Positions 48,437 to 58,113 of a DNA stretch of 64,000 nt are shown piece by piece (the first letter of the stretch is position 1; the number at the start of each line of letters is the position of its first letter). The DNA lies in assembly GCA_026874595.1 (NCBI GenBank), contig CM049322.1, positions 36,639,840-36,703,839 of the forward strand. Reading direction: 5' to 3'. The notes under the pieces were generated by a model. The model worked only from the letters and a program-made list of their open reading frames with translations, ran no database searches and was not told the DNA's origin. The DNA is from Sipunculus nudus. Its lineage: Eukaryota; Annelida; Sipuncula; Golfingiida; Sipunculidae. The translations under genes and the position numbers were made by a program.

Positions 48437-49690
48437 GGTGGGCTAGATGTAAACAACACTTGACATGGTGTATGAAAACTTGAATAAAAGCTACTCTTTT
48501 CAATCAATTCCTTTGAAATTTCAGATTTTAAAAGATTAAATCCTTATGAATATATGCTGTGAAAATTAAATCAACAGTGCCAAAGTTGGACAAAATTTAA
48601 GGTATTGATTTTTTATTTATGCTAATAACTTGAAAAATTTGCAAAATTCAGATCTAATTTTGGGTAAACAATTGAATCTTGATTAAATAAAGTTATATTC
48701 CTGAAAAAAAGTGCATTATGTTTGGGCCCATAACTTAAAAAAAAATATGCAATACTGACATCATTTCTGGCATATGCATAGCAAATGTATAGAAAAATAT
48801 GTATATCATATATGATCAAAGTCAGATCAGTGGTTTTGATATTAGGCAGTCTTAAAGTGTAATAATGGATTTTTATTGGAAAAATGAAGTTTTTCATTAA
48901 TATCTTGAAGGAATTAAGTCCTAGTGACCAAATTCTTGGCATGATAGGGGTTTTTGGAGACATCTAACTGTATGCCAAATTTAAGGAACTTACAGCTGAA
49001 GCTCGGGAGCTGAGCTTTAGCAAACTGCATAACACTAGCTTGATGTAAACAATGTGTGACATGGTGCTTGAAAACTTGAATGAAATATACAGTTTTTGAT
49101 AAACTGGTTTCAAATTTTTGGTGTTAAAAGTTGAAATGCTAACAAAAACATGCTTTGAAAATTAAATCCACAGCAGTTACAGGAAAAAAAACGTGCCATG
49201 GTCAAAGTTAGGCAAAATTTAAGGTACCAATTTTTTATTTTTTCTAATATTTTGAAAAATTTAAAAGATTTTGATCTAATTTTGGGTATACAATTTAAGT
49301 TTGATTAATTTAAGTAATATTACTGGAAAAAAGTGCTTAGCTTTAACCAATTTGTGTTAAGTGATCAAATTTCTTTCCTGATTATTTACAAAATGCATTA
49401 TGTTTTGGCCCATAACTTTTTTAAATTATATAATACAGACATAATTTCTGGCATGTACATAGGAACTATATAGAGGATTACTTATGGTAAATATGAGGAA
49501 GAACAGATGAATGGTTTTAATATTAGGCAGTCCTGAAGTGTGAAAATAGGTTTTTAGTAAAAAATTAAGGTTTTTCCTTAATTTCTCAAAGGAACGAAGT
49601 CGCAAAGATCCAGTTTTCGGCTTGGTAGGAGATCTTGGGGACATCTAACATTATGCCAAATTTTGGATTCCTAGGTCTTACTGTTTCAAA
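48437..49690 (+). repeat. Two ~594-bp direct repeats of a Helitron-like array
   Basis: GATGTAAACAACACTTGACATGG (about 48447) pairs with GATGTAAACAATGTGTGACATGG (about 49041). The paired phrases AATTTAAGGTA, GATCTAATTTTGGGTA, TGGCCCATAACTT, GACATAATTTCTGGCAT, TTTAATATTAGGCAGTC and GGAGACATCTAAC follow in the same order. Divergence and indels are moderate. Confidence 0.88.
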
Positions 49691-49796
49691 ACGTGCCACA
49701 TCTACGGACGGACAGACAGCACGGACAGACAGACGGACGACGGACAATGGACCACGACTATAGCTCAGATGACTTATAGTCAGGTGAGCTAAAAAC
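49691..49796 (+). mobile_element. Helitron-like 3' end with hairpin
   Basis: A GGACGGACAGACAGCACGGA-type tract is followed by the hairpin AGCTCAGATGACT (49762-49774), TAT, AGTCAGGTGAGCT (49778-49790), then AAAAA. The left arm is identical to that at 15775-15787. The right arm has one further change. Confidence 0.85.
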
Positions 49797-50820
49797 ACTT
49801 AGAGACCAATCAGAATAATACCTCCCCTCCCCCAAACATACTGAATTATAAGATCTGAACCATTTCTGACCCACAGTAAATAGATTAACTACACCAAGAG
49901 AAATGTGTGTCACAGTAGAACAACTTCATGGCTGCATCACAGGTCAATCATGCCCAAGAGACCAAAGGTGGCAACAAATTAGGCCACACCTGGGCATATC
50001 AAAGGCAGTGGAAATTATAATATAACTTTCACCCAGCTTGGGAATCTGCTCAAAAGGGTTCCCTTGCTGCTAGTGAATGAAAACATACAGTCATGCCTTC
50101 AGTTGGGTGTCTATCAAAGGTAAAGTATCTTTTAAAAATTCCTGGAATTGGGTAGTGATCCATATTACTAACTAAATTTTACAAATTGTTCCTGTGGTGT
50201 TGCCAAATCATTAACAAAATTTTATCATTTACCTTTATACAGCTACAAACAGGTAAACCAACTAACTCACCCAAAAAAATGAACCAAAAGCTGGCAAAAC
50301 GATATGTTAATTACCTCCCAGTTAAGGTTAAATGAAAAATGTATAATTCTTTGCTGTTTATGTCAATTAATGTTGTGTATCCCCTACATGGCTAAAACTG
50401 ATGCATGTATCAATGACCACCCAATGGTCATGTAATCCTGAAGTTAGACACTATATCATTTATTTCAAGAACAGTGTAATGTCAAAGGTATATAATTGGA
50501 TGAACTCTCCCTTAAACATATCAATTTTATACACATATCAATAAAAAATAAAATTTAAAATTGAGTTAATCTCAGGACCCAGTGAGGGCAAGCAACCTTC
50601 CAGTATCAAAATATTAATCTAAATAAAGTTCTGTATCCACAACCTATCATGTAAGGCTTATAATTAAAAAAAATAACCACACTTTTTTTAAAGGAAAGAA
50701 AGATGGTAGATGCATGAACAAAAAAAAAATGGGTGTGGCTATTATCATGAAATATTGGAATTTTGAATCCTCCCATAACTTCAGTGATATATATACCAAC
50801 AATTAGCAGTGTCCTCCTGA
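49797..50820. other. No recognised gene
   Basis: AT-rich sequence. The minus-strand frame 50606-50863 is unsupported. Confidence 0.5.
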
Positions 50821-50973
50821 AATTCTGTGATATGTACCAACCGTGAGGGAAAGATTCTGGCACAATCGGGACCAGTGTTCACTCGGCTTATTACGGGGAT
50901 GTCCGAAGAGGATCTAAATGTCAGCGAAGATGTACGGAACAATTATTCTGTCCCATGGGAAATTGACTCCTAA
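50821..50973 (+). CDS. Exon-like open tail of 50 codons, unrecognised
   Basis: CpG density rises sharply here (for example ACTCGGCTTATTACGGGGAT). An in-frame reading from after the stop at 50818 gives REGKILAQSGPVFTRLITGM, then EEDLNVSEDVRNNYSVPWE, then TAA at 50971. The acidic, low-bias composition is unlike that of nearby frames. No good acceptor precedes it and no donor follows it before the stop. It may be part of the transcription unit whose last exon lies at 51628, but the stop argues against simple joining. It is otherwise unexplained. Confidence 0.25.
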   Translation, partial: NSVICTNREGKILAQSGPVFTRLITGMSEEDLNVSEDVRNNYSVPWEIDS

Positions 50974-51512
50974 CATAAACTCACTGCAACATCCAGTCCT
51001 GGGGACAGATATGGATAAATCTATGGGATATCTCAGACTTGTACTGGAATCCTCTTTTTATTTTGTCATATAATATTTCTCTATCAATTTCACCAGTACA
51101 CAATCTGTCCTGCTTAGGCCTCATATTACATAGTGTATATGCATATAATATTTTTCGCATGTAACATAAATTAAAGCGCACGAGTGCACAATTTTATTTG
51201 CATGCAGCCTCTTAATGCAATGAAAACAGTTATGCTCCTCATTAAAGACCAATATGGCATCTGACCTGTCTGCACCAAACTTACAGTTATTATATTCTGC
51301 AAACAAACCAAAAATTTTTTTTTCGCCATGATAGTCCTAATCTGGCATATTATCTGTAACAGGAAATAATATTAATATATTTAGTTGTTTACCTGGAAGA
51401 ATATATTAATAATCAGTCATTGTGTCTTTTTAATCAGTACCATCTTTTCATGTGCTACAAAGGAAGCAGAACCATTTCACCTTTGATCAAGTTGATCCTG
51501 CTGATATACTTT

Positions 51513-51515
<3 letters not shown>

Positions 51516-51582
<67 letters not shown>
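51516..51582. repeat. (TA)n microsatellite, about 33 units
   Basis: Uninterrupted TA dinucleotides ending 45 bases before the exon acceptor at 51626-51627. Confidence 0.98.
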
Positions 51583-51584
<2 letters not shown>

Positions 51585-51627
51585 TGACCAATGGAGACAT
51601 TCATAATGAATTTTTCCTAATTTTCAG

Positions 51628-51778
51628 AAAGACTAAGGACCCCTACAGAAGAAAGAGCGCACATGCGCTTCAACCTTCCCAGAATTCCATGATCATCAAT
51701 AACCTAAGCGACATAGATATCGGCAAATCCATAAACACAGACAGAAATGGTGACCTGGACCAGCCCAGCCATGCTTAG
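51628..51778 (+). CDS. Probable 3'-terminal coding exon, unrecognised protein
   Basis: The acceptor is TTTTTCCTAATTTTCAG, ending at 51627. One base completes a split codon, then 49 codons follow, beginning KTKDPYRRKSAHALQPSQNS and including LSDIDIGKSINTDRNGDLDQ, to the TAG at 51776-51778. The segment is clearly less AT-rich than its flanks. The residues are hydrophilic and serine-, asparagine- and aspartate-rich, like a cytoplasmic or disordered C-terminal tail; the KDPYRRKS start would suit a juxtamembrane tail, but that is a guess. AATAAA at 52021 supplies a plausible poly(A) signal. A second frame (51747-51902) stays open past this stop with similar composition, so a frameshift is possible. 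The upstream exons are not in view or not recognisable. Confidence 0.5.
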
Positions 51779-52045
51779 CAGTGATGACATTTGTCCCGCA
51801 CAGAATGAGAATTTCTCGCTCGATTCGGCAAGACTGCACACCCTTGCCAGCGAGGTCAAACCCAGCAAATTAAACGCACATTTCACATCCTTGCACAACT
51901 AAATGTAGCCATCCCCTAACCCATGGCTACCTCCACTGTCGCAACTTAGGCCACAATGTCTATTTTATCTGTTCAAATCACAGCTAAGATAGGCACCAAC
52001 CTCAATGAAAACTAGACCTCAATAAAATATTGTAGTCAACTTTAA
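51779..52045 (+). other. Probable 3' UTR with poly(A) signal
   Basis: Follows the TAG stop. Composition stays exon-like to about 51960. AATAAA is at 52021-52026, with a TTGTAGTC-type U/GU-rich stretch just after it. The first part (51747-51902) is also open in another frame, which reads MLSSDDICPAQNENFSLDSA from 51771 and ends SLHN, so part of this may be coding if the assembly or the genome has a one-base shift. Confidence 0.4.
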
Positions 52046-52257
52046 ACAAAAATTTCAGATTTTATATATTCTCAAAAGGGAAACTATTGTGAAAATTAAT
52101 TCTTCATCAAAGCACTTTATCAGCTCAAGTGAACAGTGATTTAAAACAATGGTCTCATTGGCATCAGATCATATGTTGTATCAATATATAGCAATGAAAA
52201 GTTGTAGCATAAAAGATCGATATATTACAAATAATAACAGCTCTTTGATGCAATCTT

Positions 52258-52263
<6 letters not shown>

Positions 52264-52312
<49 letters not shown>
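52264..52312. repeat. (TA)n microsatellite, about 24 units
   Basis: Uninterrupted TA dinucleotides downstream of the terminal exon. Confidence 0.98.
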
Positions 52313-52315
<3 letters not shown>

Positions 52316-52480
52316 CAAATAATATACAATCCTCTGGATTATAAGTTAAAAGTTAAGATTTCAATTGATATCACTATGTTAAGACCTTGCACACATATAA
52401 AACTAGAATACGGGTAGTCGACAAGCGACTACTTGTATCCGCCTAAATCAGAGTGGAACGGGTGAAGTGTTGCATATCAG

Positions 52481-53880
52481 CATGGATGTCTGCAGCCAAA
52501 TTGTGTATGTAGGTTGCGCTACCTACCAAAAAATCCAGAAAGCCGTCCAAGTTGTATACATATGCAAAATTTAAGGCAGATAAGTCAAACCACTATATTG
52601 TATATGAGTGATTTTTGCCCTTGGCAGACAAACAGATGGACGCTGTGCAAAAAAGGGTTGCAGGTGGCGCCACCAGTTTAGCGTATGATAAAGAGCTTTG
52701 TGAGAACTATACACATGCAAAATTTTGGCCCAATTGGTCAAACGGTTCCCTAGATATGAGCTTGGATGTCTGCAGCGTAAACTTGATTGTAGGTGGCGCC
52801 ACCTGTCATAAAATCAGAAAAGCTATCCAGGATGTATAAGCATGCAGAATTTCAGGTGAATTAGTCAAACCACTGCAGAGATATGAGTGATTTTAACCCA
52901 AGGCAGACGAACAGCTGGACACTGTGCAAACATGGTTGCAGGTGGTGCCACCATTTTTTGTGTATGTTATAAAGCTCTCCAAGGGCTACATTTGTGCAAA
53001 AAAATTTTCCTGATCAATCAAACGGTTCCTGAGATATGAGCTTGGATGTCTGCAGCGTAAACATGAATGTAGGTGGCGCCACCTGTCATAAAATCAGAAA
53101 AGCTATCCAGGATGTATACGCATGCCAAATTTCAGGTGAATTAGTCAAGTCACTGCAGAGATATGAGTGATTTTAACCCAAGGCAGACAAACAGATGGAC
53201 ACTGTACAAACATGGTTGCAGGTAGCGGCACCATTTTTGGTGTATGTTATAAAGCTCTCCAAGGGCTACATTTGTGCAAAAGAATTTTCCTGATCGGTCA
53301 AACGGTTCCCGAGATATGAGCTTGGATGTCTGCAGCGTAAACGTGAATGTAGGTGGCGCCACCTGTCATAAAATCAGATAAGCTATCCAGGATGTATACG
53401 CATGCCAAATTTCAGGTGAATTAGTCAAGTCACTGCAGAGATATGAGTGATTTTAACCCAAGGCAGACGAACAGATGGACACTGTGCAAACATGGTTGCA
53501 GGTGGCGCCACCATTTTTGGTGTATGTTATAAAGCTCTCCAAGGGCTACATTTGTGCAAAAGAATTTTCCTGATCGGTCAAACGGTTCCCGAGATATGAG
53601 CTTGGATGTCTGCAGCGTCAACGTGAATGTAGGTGGCGCCACCTGTCATAAAATCAGAAAAGCTATCCAGGATGTTTGCGCATGCCGAATTTCAGGTGAA
53701 TTAGTCAAGTCACTGCAGAGATATGAGTGATTTTAACCCAAGGCAGACGAACAGATGGACACTGTGCAAACATGGTTGCAGGTGGCGCCACCATTTTTGG
53801 TGTATGTTATAAAGCTCTCCGAGGGCTACATTTGTGCAAAAAAATTTTCCTGATCGGTCAAACGGTTCCCGAGATATGTG
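52481..53880 (+). repeat. Higher-order tandem array: five units of exactly 280 bp
   Basis: CTTGGATGTCTGCAGCGTAA and its variants begin at 52481, 52761, 53041, 53321 and 53601, an exact 280-bp period, ending at 53880. The first unit is diverged; units 2-5 are nearly identical. Each unit contains two related halves of about 140 bp: half A has GTAGGTGGCGCCACCTGTCA, half B has GCAGGTGGCGCCACCATTTT. Both halves have (C)ATGCAAAATTTC and GAGATATGAG phrases. Open frames such as 53150-53362 and 53430-53642 (-) are repeat copies of one another. Confidence 0.97.
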
Positions 53881-54043
53881 GGTTTATGTGTGGAAACAGA
53901 CGCACAAACGGACGCAGAGCGCAGAGGAAAGGTCAGAGGTCAAAACAAAATCGGGGCGCAGCAGTTCACATGTGACCCGAACATAATCCCGGGTTTCGGA
54001 AAATTCCGCCCAGCGGTTACGGAGGAGTTCTCCGGACACCTAC

Positions 54044-54045
<2 letters not shown>

Positions 54046-54096
<51 letters not shown>
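54046..54096. repeat. (GGC)17 trinucleotide run
   Basis: Fifty-one bases of uninterrupted GGC, preceded by CACCTACGC and followed by CAGCTG. It encodes polyglycine in one frame (53878-54111, +) and polyproline on the other strand (53940-54194, -), but the surroundings are transposon and not gene. Confidence 0.98.
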
Positions 54097-54142
54097 CAGC
54101 TGAAAACATAGTATCCGCAAAACTCTGTTTTGGCGGATACAA

Positions 54143-54955
54143 TAATCATGGAAAATTGTCTTCTTCTGCAAAAACCAAAGTACCAGTTATTCAAATACTA
54201 ATATACTCTGTGTATGTTCCCATATTGTGATATTTCATGAAAAATGGAAGACATTGCAAATGAGTGAACATGGAAATATAAAGAAAAACCTAATATAAAC
54301 CTATATAATTAGTAAACCTTCTCAGGTACATGAGAAATACCCCATTTTCAGTGACACTGGACACTGGAACCTCACCTAAATCTCGCACCTAAATTTTTTA
54401 GCTCTTTCACATATTAACTTCTCGGCTGTTTTAGGAGAATGTATTAAACAAATCTGTGATCTGGTTGAATATTTTATAGTCAGTAGGTTGATGTAGGCAT
54501 TCTTTTTAGGCCTTACTGTGATGTAACTGATGGCTGTCTCTGGTTATTGAAATTGAAAGTGAAAGAAGAAACTCTAAATTTGGATAAAACTTTATGATCA
54601 CACCATGGCTAGTCAATATTTTAATTTCTGCGGAGGTACTGGACAGGATGTGCAACATCACCTTAACCACTAAGCTATATCCTGTTTCTGTAAAGTGTGA
54701 CATTCTGTTATATAAAGAGAAAAATCTTCTTCAGTCAAAACTAGATGGTAGTTAAAGAACACACATGTAATTCTTCTTTCTCTCAAGGCTCTAACAGTAT
54801 TGTATGATTGCTTCCTGATTTGTTGTTTGACATCACTGGCGAAATCAATCTCTTGTGACCTTAGAATTTTATTTCCTGGTCTTTTGGAGCCAGTTCATTT
54901 TATAGCTTTCTATACAGCTCCTCAGAGAGCACATCACTGTCAAAGAGCAGGCATT
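54143..54955. other. No supported gene; possible A-box relic
   Basis: On the minus strand near 54660-54690, TATAGCTTAGTGGTTAAGG resembles a tRNA A box as in SINE heads, but no B box follows. Otherwise nothing was recognised. Confidence 0.4.
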
Positions 54956-55150
54956 ATGGTTGCTGGAAAATGGTCCAGAAATACCATCCTCATTTGTAAA
55001 CAACCTAAGACTGTTACCTTTCTCTCCTAGGCTAAAGAAGACAAAAATCCTGTGGTATTGACCTTGGCCAAAGTTGGATCTGGATTCGAAGCATCAAGCT
55101 TGCAGCAAAGAGTCCAATGCCCCATACCTTACACTACCATGCACCATGCA
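54956..55150 (-). mobile_element. tRNA-headed SINE, family 3, partial
   Basis: On the minus strand TGGTAGTGTAAGGTATGGGG (A-box region, about 55139-55120) is followed by GATGCTTCGAATCCAGATCC (B box GCTTCGAATCC, 55092-55082). The spacing is as in tRNA-derived SINEs. The body on the lower-coordinate side is not shared with families 1 or 2 as far as I can see. The 3' end is uncertain. Confidence 0.6.
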
Positions 55151-55344
55151 TTAGATATCTGACTTTTTAGGGTCATAGAAATGCCATCAGACTCCACAGG
55201 TTGATACAGTGGATGGATGTTTTCTTGTGGGAGGATTTCTGTTAACCTAAATGCCATGTAATCTTCATCATGCCAACCCTGTAGACCTTTTGGTACAAAT
55301 GGACACTGCTGGCTTTCCCTATATTTTTAAGGTACAAAAGGTAG

Positions 55345-55705
55345 AGGGTTTATAGACTGATACCACCAACGATGTCAGTCTCAATTGACTTTACTCTTTG
55401 CCTTGTTGGTCCTTTAGGCTTGTTCATTATTCTAGCTTTTCTCGGCTCCCTGGGGAGCAAAAACCCAAGCAGCCATAACCAGCACTACAAGGTTATCCAT
55501 TTTACATTTGCCTTCACTTATCCATGACCAGTACCCATGCACTCATGTGGTTAAGAGTTTGCATGGCTAGGAGTCTTAGCGCAGATGGCGGTCACAGCTG
55601 GATGCAAAAAATCAGAGAGGGATTTCAAACCCACAACCTTGTGGTCACAAGTCCAACAGTGCATTATAAATTGCCATTACACCACCACACTCCACATTTT
55701 ACAAC
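55345..55705 (-). mobile_element. tRNA-derived SINE, family 2, copy 1
   Basis: Minus-strand head: GGTGTAATGGCAATTTATAA (A box), then GGTTGTGGGTTTGAAATCCC (B box). The body phrases CATCTGCGCTAAGACTCCTA, ACTGGTCATGGATAAG, GGCTGCTTGGGTTTTTGCTC and CCAGGGAGCCGAGAAAAGC align in the same order with 62862-63215. Confidence 0.8.
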
Positions 55706-55952
55706 TTATAGAAAACTTTACAGGTTGGTCATTGGTGGTATTCCCCAATCAAATATTCATTCTGGATCAATTAATCAGAACCCCATGCTTCACAGGTTCA
55801 CATTATGAATTCACATGAATGAAAGTAACATATGTAAATAACATATTATAACCATTTTTATCACAAAGTTACCTTTACCGACATTCAATAGACAGTGCCA
55901 TCAATAGGCTATACAGGGAAATACTTTTAAAAAACATGCACACCTTGCACTG

Positions 55953-56406
55953 GTTAAAAACTCTCCTGTTTTTTTTTTTTTTAATTTTTTTTTTCAGTGG
56001 AGGAAACAGCCTCCATTTTTCAATGCTAACTTATCTACATATATGTCCATCTGCATATTTCCATTCCGGTTTCGGACTATGTGACAGGGCAGTATCACAC
56101 GCTTCCTCTCATTTTATATCCTGGCATTGACCAGGCCCAGTGACCGCTGCACCTGCAGGCTCTGGGTGTATAATTATCCCCATTGCTGGGACATACCACC
56201 GAGGATCCCTCGGAAGCTGCACGCATTTGTGAGTGAAACACCACTTTCCCATTAACCATGCAGAGCGCTTACCCAGGTCAGGGGTCAACCGTGAAAAATC
56301 TCACCACTTCGCCTGAGATTTGGACTAAGGATCTCCTGGCTTTGAGTCCTACATCCTGTGCTCTACATACCCCTGAGCCACATAAGCAGGTAAAAACTCT
56401 TCTGTT
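55953..56406 (-). mobile_element. SINE family 1, full-length copy with 18-bp target duplication
   Basis: The body (55971-56388) is the reverse complement of the SINE at 9709-10107: A box TGGCTCAGGGGTATGTAGAG, B box TAGTCCAAATCTCAGGCGAA, and then the same body. It ends on this strand in a T-rich tract, which is the A-rich SINE tail. GTTAAAAACTCTCCTGTT (55953-55970) and GGTAAAAACTCTTCTGTT (56389-56406) flank it and match at 16 of 18 positions. Confidence 0.93.
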
Positions 56407-57548
56407 AAAACTAAGATTCAGAATGGACACTGATAGTTAATTATAATCAAGTGATACAGATGTCATGATCACCAGGTCTTTCTGGTGCAACAATTCATAT
56501 ATGTATGTATCCACTGATATCAATTTTTCTTACAATATTTGTAATCATATTTTTTACACATAATATCACTGTACTGTGTCAGAGTGAACTTAGATAATAC
56601 GTCAATGTTAAGCATATTGAAGACTTTGATGTCTCTTACAAAATCCTCAAAGCACCCTCTAGCCGAGTGCTCTAGCTGTTGCAGAGAAATATTTTTTTTT
56701 ATAAAATAAGATAAAATCTGTGCAAGAACATGAAGAGATTGGCAAAGCACAGCAAAAGCATAAAGAAACAGATTTGTATCCCCTCCAGCCTAATAGCAGG
56801 GGCTTTTTACAATGTCAGTTTAAAGGGGAGGTTGGTGGTAGCATTTGATGAATAGCGGTGGCGTTGACTTTGGCGAAACCCCGCAGAAATTAGTCTCGAG
56901 GGATTGTATTAGTCAAGGGAGAGTCCAACACCCTATATCACCTAAAATTACCCCTTCAGAAAAACAACAAGAAGTTTTGGAAGGAAACCTATTCATTATT
57001 TACCAAATATAGCAGTTAGGATAAAAATGTTCAAAAAGAAATTGTGATTTCTGGAAGGATAACAGTTCTTCTTTTTGTTCCATTAGGAAAGGTCCATGAC
57101 TTGTTGATGGTACTGTCTTGTGAATGAGGATATATTTAAGGTAATCATAGGTTAATAATGATAAGTTGTTATTAAGTCGTCAAGGTATATGGTCTTCCAA
57201 TGCGTTAGGTTAGGAATAATCCAGACATCATAATCTATCATTTAGACATTAAATCATCGTGAATAAGATTTCTGTGCTGATATTAACCATTTCTTATTCC
57301 CTTAGAAATGAAATTAAGTATGATAGTCATAATTTTTTTTTTTATTTCAATCCATTCAATTAAAAGTTAAACCATAATTTTAAGTGTATCTATATGCAAT
57401 ATCGTCCATTTTCTATCTGAATCTCGGAGTCATCCAAACAATATGCAGCAATTACCTCTACAACTAATTACCTCTACAATAAATACTTGCATAAGCCATA
57501 TTTGTAAATCAGAAACATTTAGACCACTTAGTCTTGACTCTCATGTAA
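56407..57548. other. No recognised gene
   Basis: The region 56760-56960 is less AT-rich, including GGTGGCGTTGACTTTGGCGA, but carries no open frame of note. The rest is AT-rich. Confidence 0.5.
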
Positions 57549-58014
57549 TACTGTGGTTGGCTTTCAGTCACGATACTTAAATTTCACGATTTCTGAATCT
57601 TTACCGTTTTGCGAGGGTTTTATTTTCGAGATTTCACCAGCACCTATAAAATCTAAGTAAGGCAGTGTTCATATTTATTAAAAGAATGAAAATAAAGCCC
57701 ACAAAACCTCACTTGTTTCTGTTACAATCATAATATCATGACATGCATCAGAGTCAACATATCACCAGTGATTACTGCATATTTAATTGTGTATTTGCAT
57801 AGGTCTGTTCCAATACCAATGCACAGGTTAGGCTGCTGATTAAAGAACCATGTTTTGAAAAAGTGTGATACCTAATCTGTTTCTGTAGATGCATCATTGT
57901 TCATTTTATATGTTGATGGCCATCTTATTCCCCGAGGGTTTTATATTCCAATTATTTCACATTTACAAATATCGCGAAATTGAAACCCTCAAGAACGAAA
58001 GGGCAACTACAGTA
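57549..58014. mobile_element. 466-bp element with inverted ends, TA-flanked
   Basis: The left end TACTGTGGTTGGCTTTCAGT and the right end (complementary strand) TACTGTAGTTGCCCTTTCGT are inverted copies. The similarity continues into AATTTCACGATTT versus AATTTCGCGATATTT. TA at both edges suggests a Tc1/mariner-like or similar target rule. No transposase is present. A related inner phrase CGAGGGTTTTAT occurs twice (about 57612 and 57933). Confidence 0.75.
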
Positions 58015-58056
58015 TAATGGTCCACATGTCTGAATTAACCTGAATCAAGTAAAAAG

Positions 58057-58113
58057 TCATGAATATTCATGAATATCTTTCAATCTATGAATATTCATGA
58101 ATATCTTTCAATC
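58057..58113. repeat. 28-29-bp direct repeat, two copies
   Basis: CATGAATATTCATGAATATC plus TTTCAATCT occurs twice in tandem. ATGAATATTCAT is a palindrome. Confidence 0.93.

Larger units (their letters stand above)
52433..54142 (+). mobile_element. Satellite-carrying Helentron-like element (280-bp array, GGC tract, hairpin)
   Basis: The left border has TTGTATCCGCCTAAA (52433-52447). The right border has a hairpin, GTATCCGCAAAAC (from 54111), TCT, GTTTTGGCGGATAC (to 54140), then AA. The left word TTGTATCCGCC is the reverse complement of GGCGGATACAA in the right arm, so both ends match the plan seen in the other families. Between them lie the 280-bp array and the GGC tract. Just outside the left border is another dyad, GTAGTCGACAAGCGACTAC (52415-52433). 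The region 53880-54110 is GC-rich and CpG-rich. There is no transposase coding. Confidence 0.75.

Noticed and set aside
53150-53642. Two nearly identical 70-codon minus-strand frames
   Set aside because: They are successive copies of the 280-bp tandem unit, so their similarity is repeat ancestry and not protein conservation.
52481-53880. CRISPR-like regular spacing
   Set aside because: The units are contiguous 280-bp tandem repeats with no unique spacers, in a eukaryotic context.
53878-54194. Polyglycine and polyproline frames
   Set aside because: Produced by the (GGC)17 tract inside a transposon-like element.
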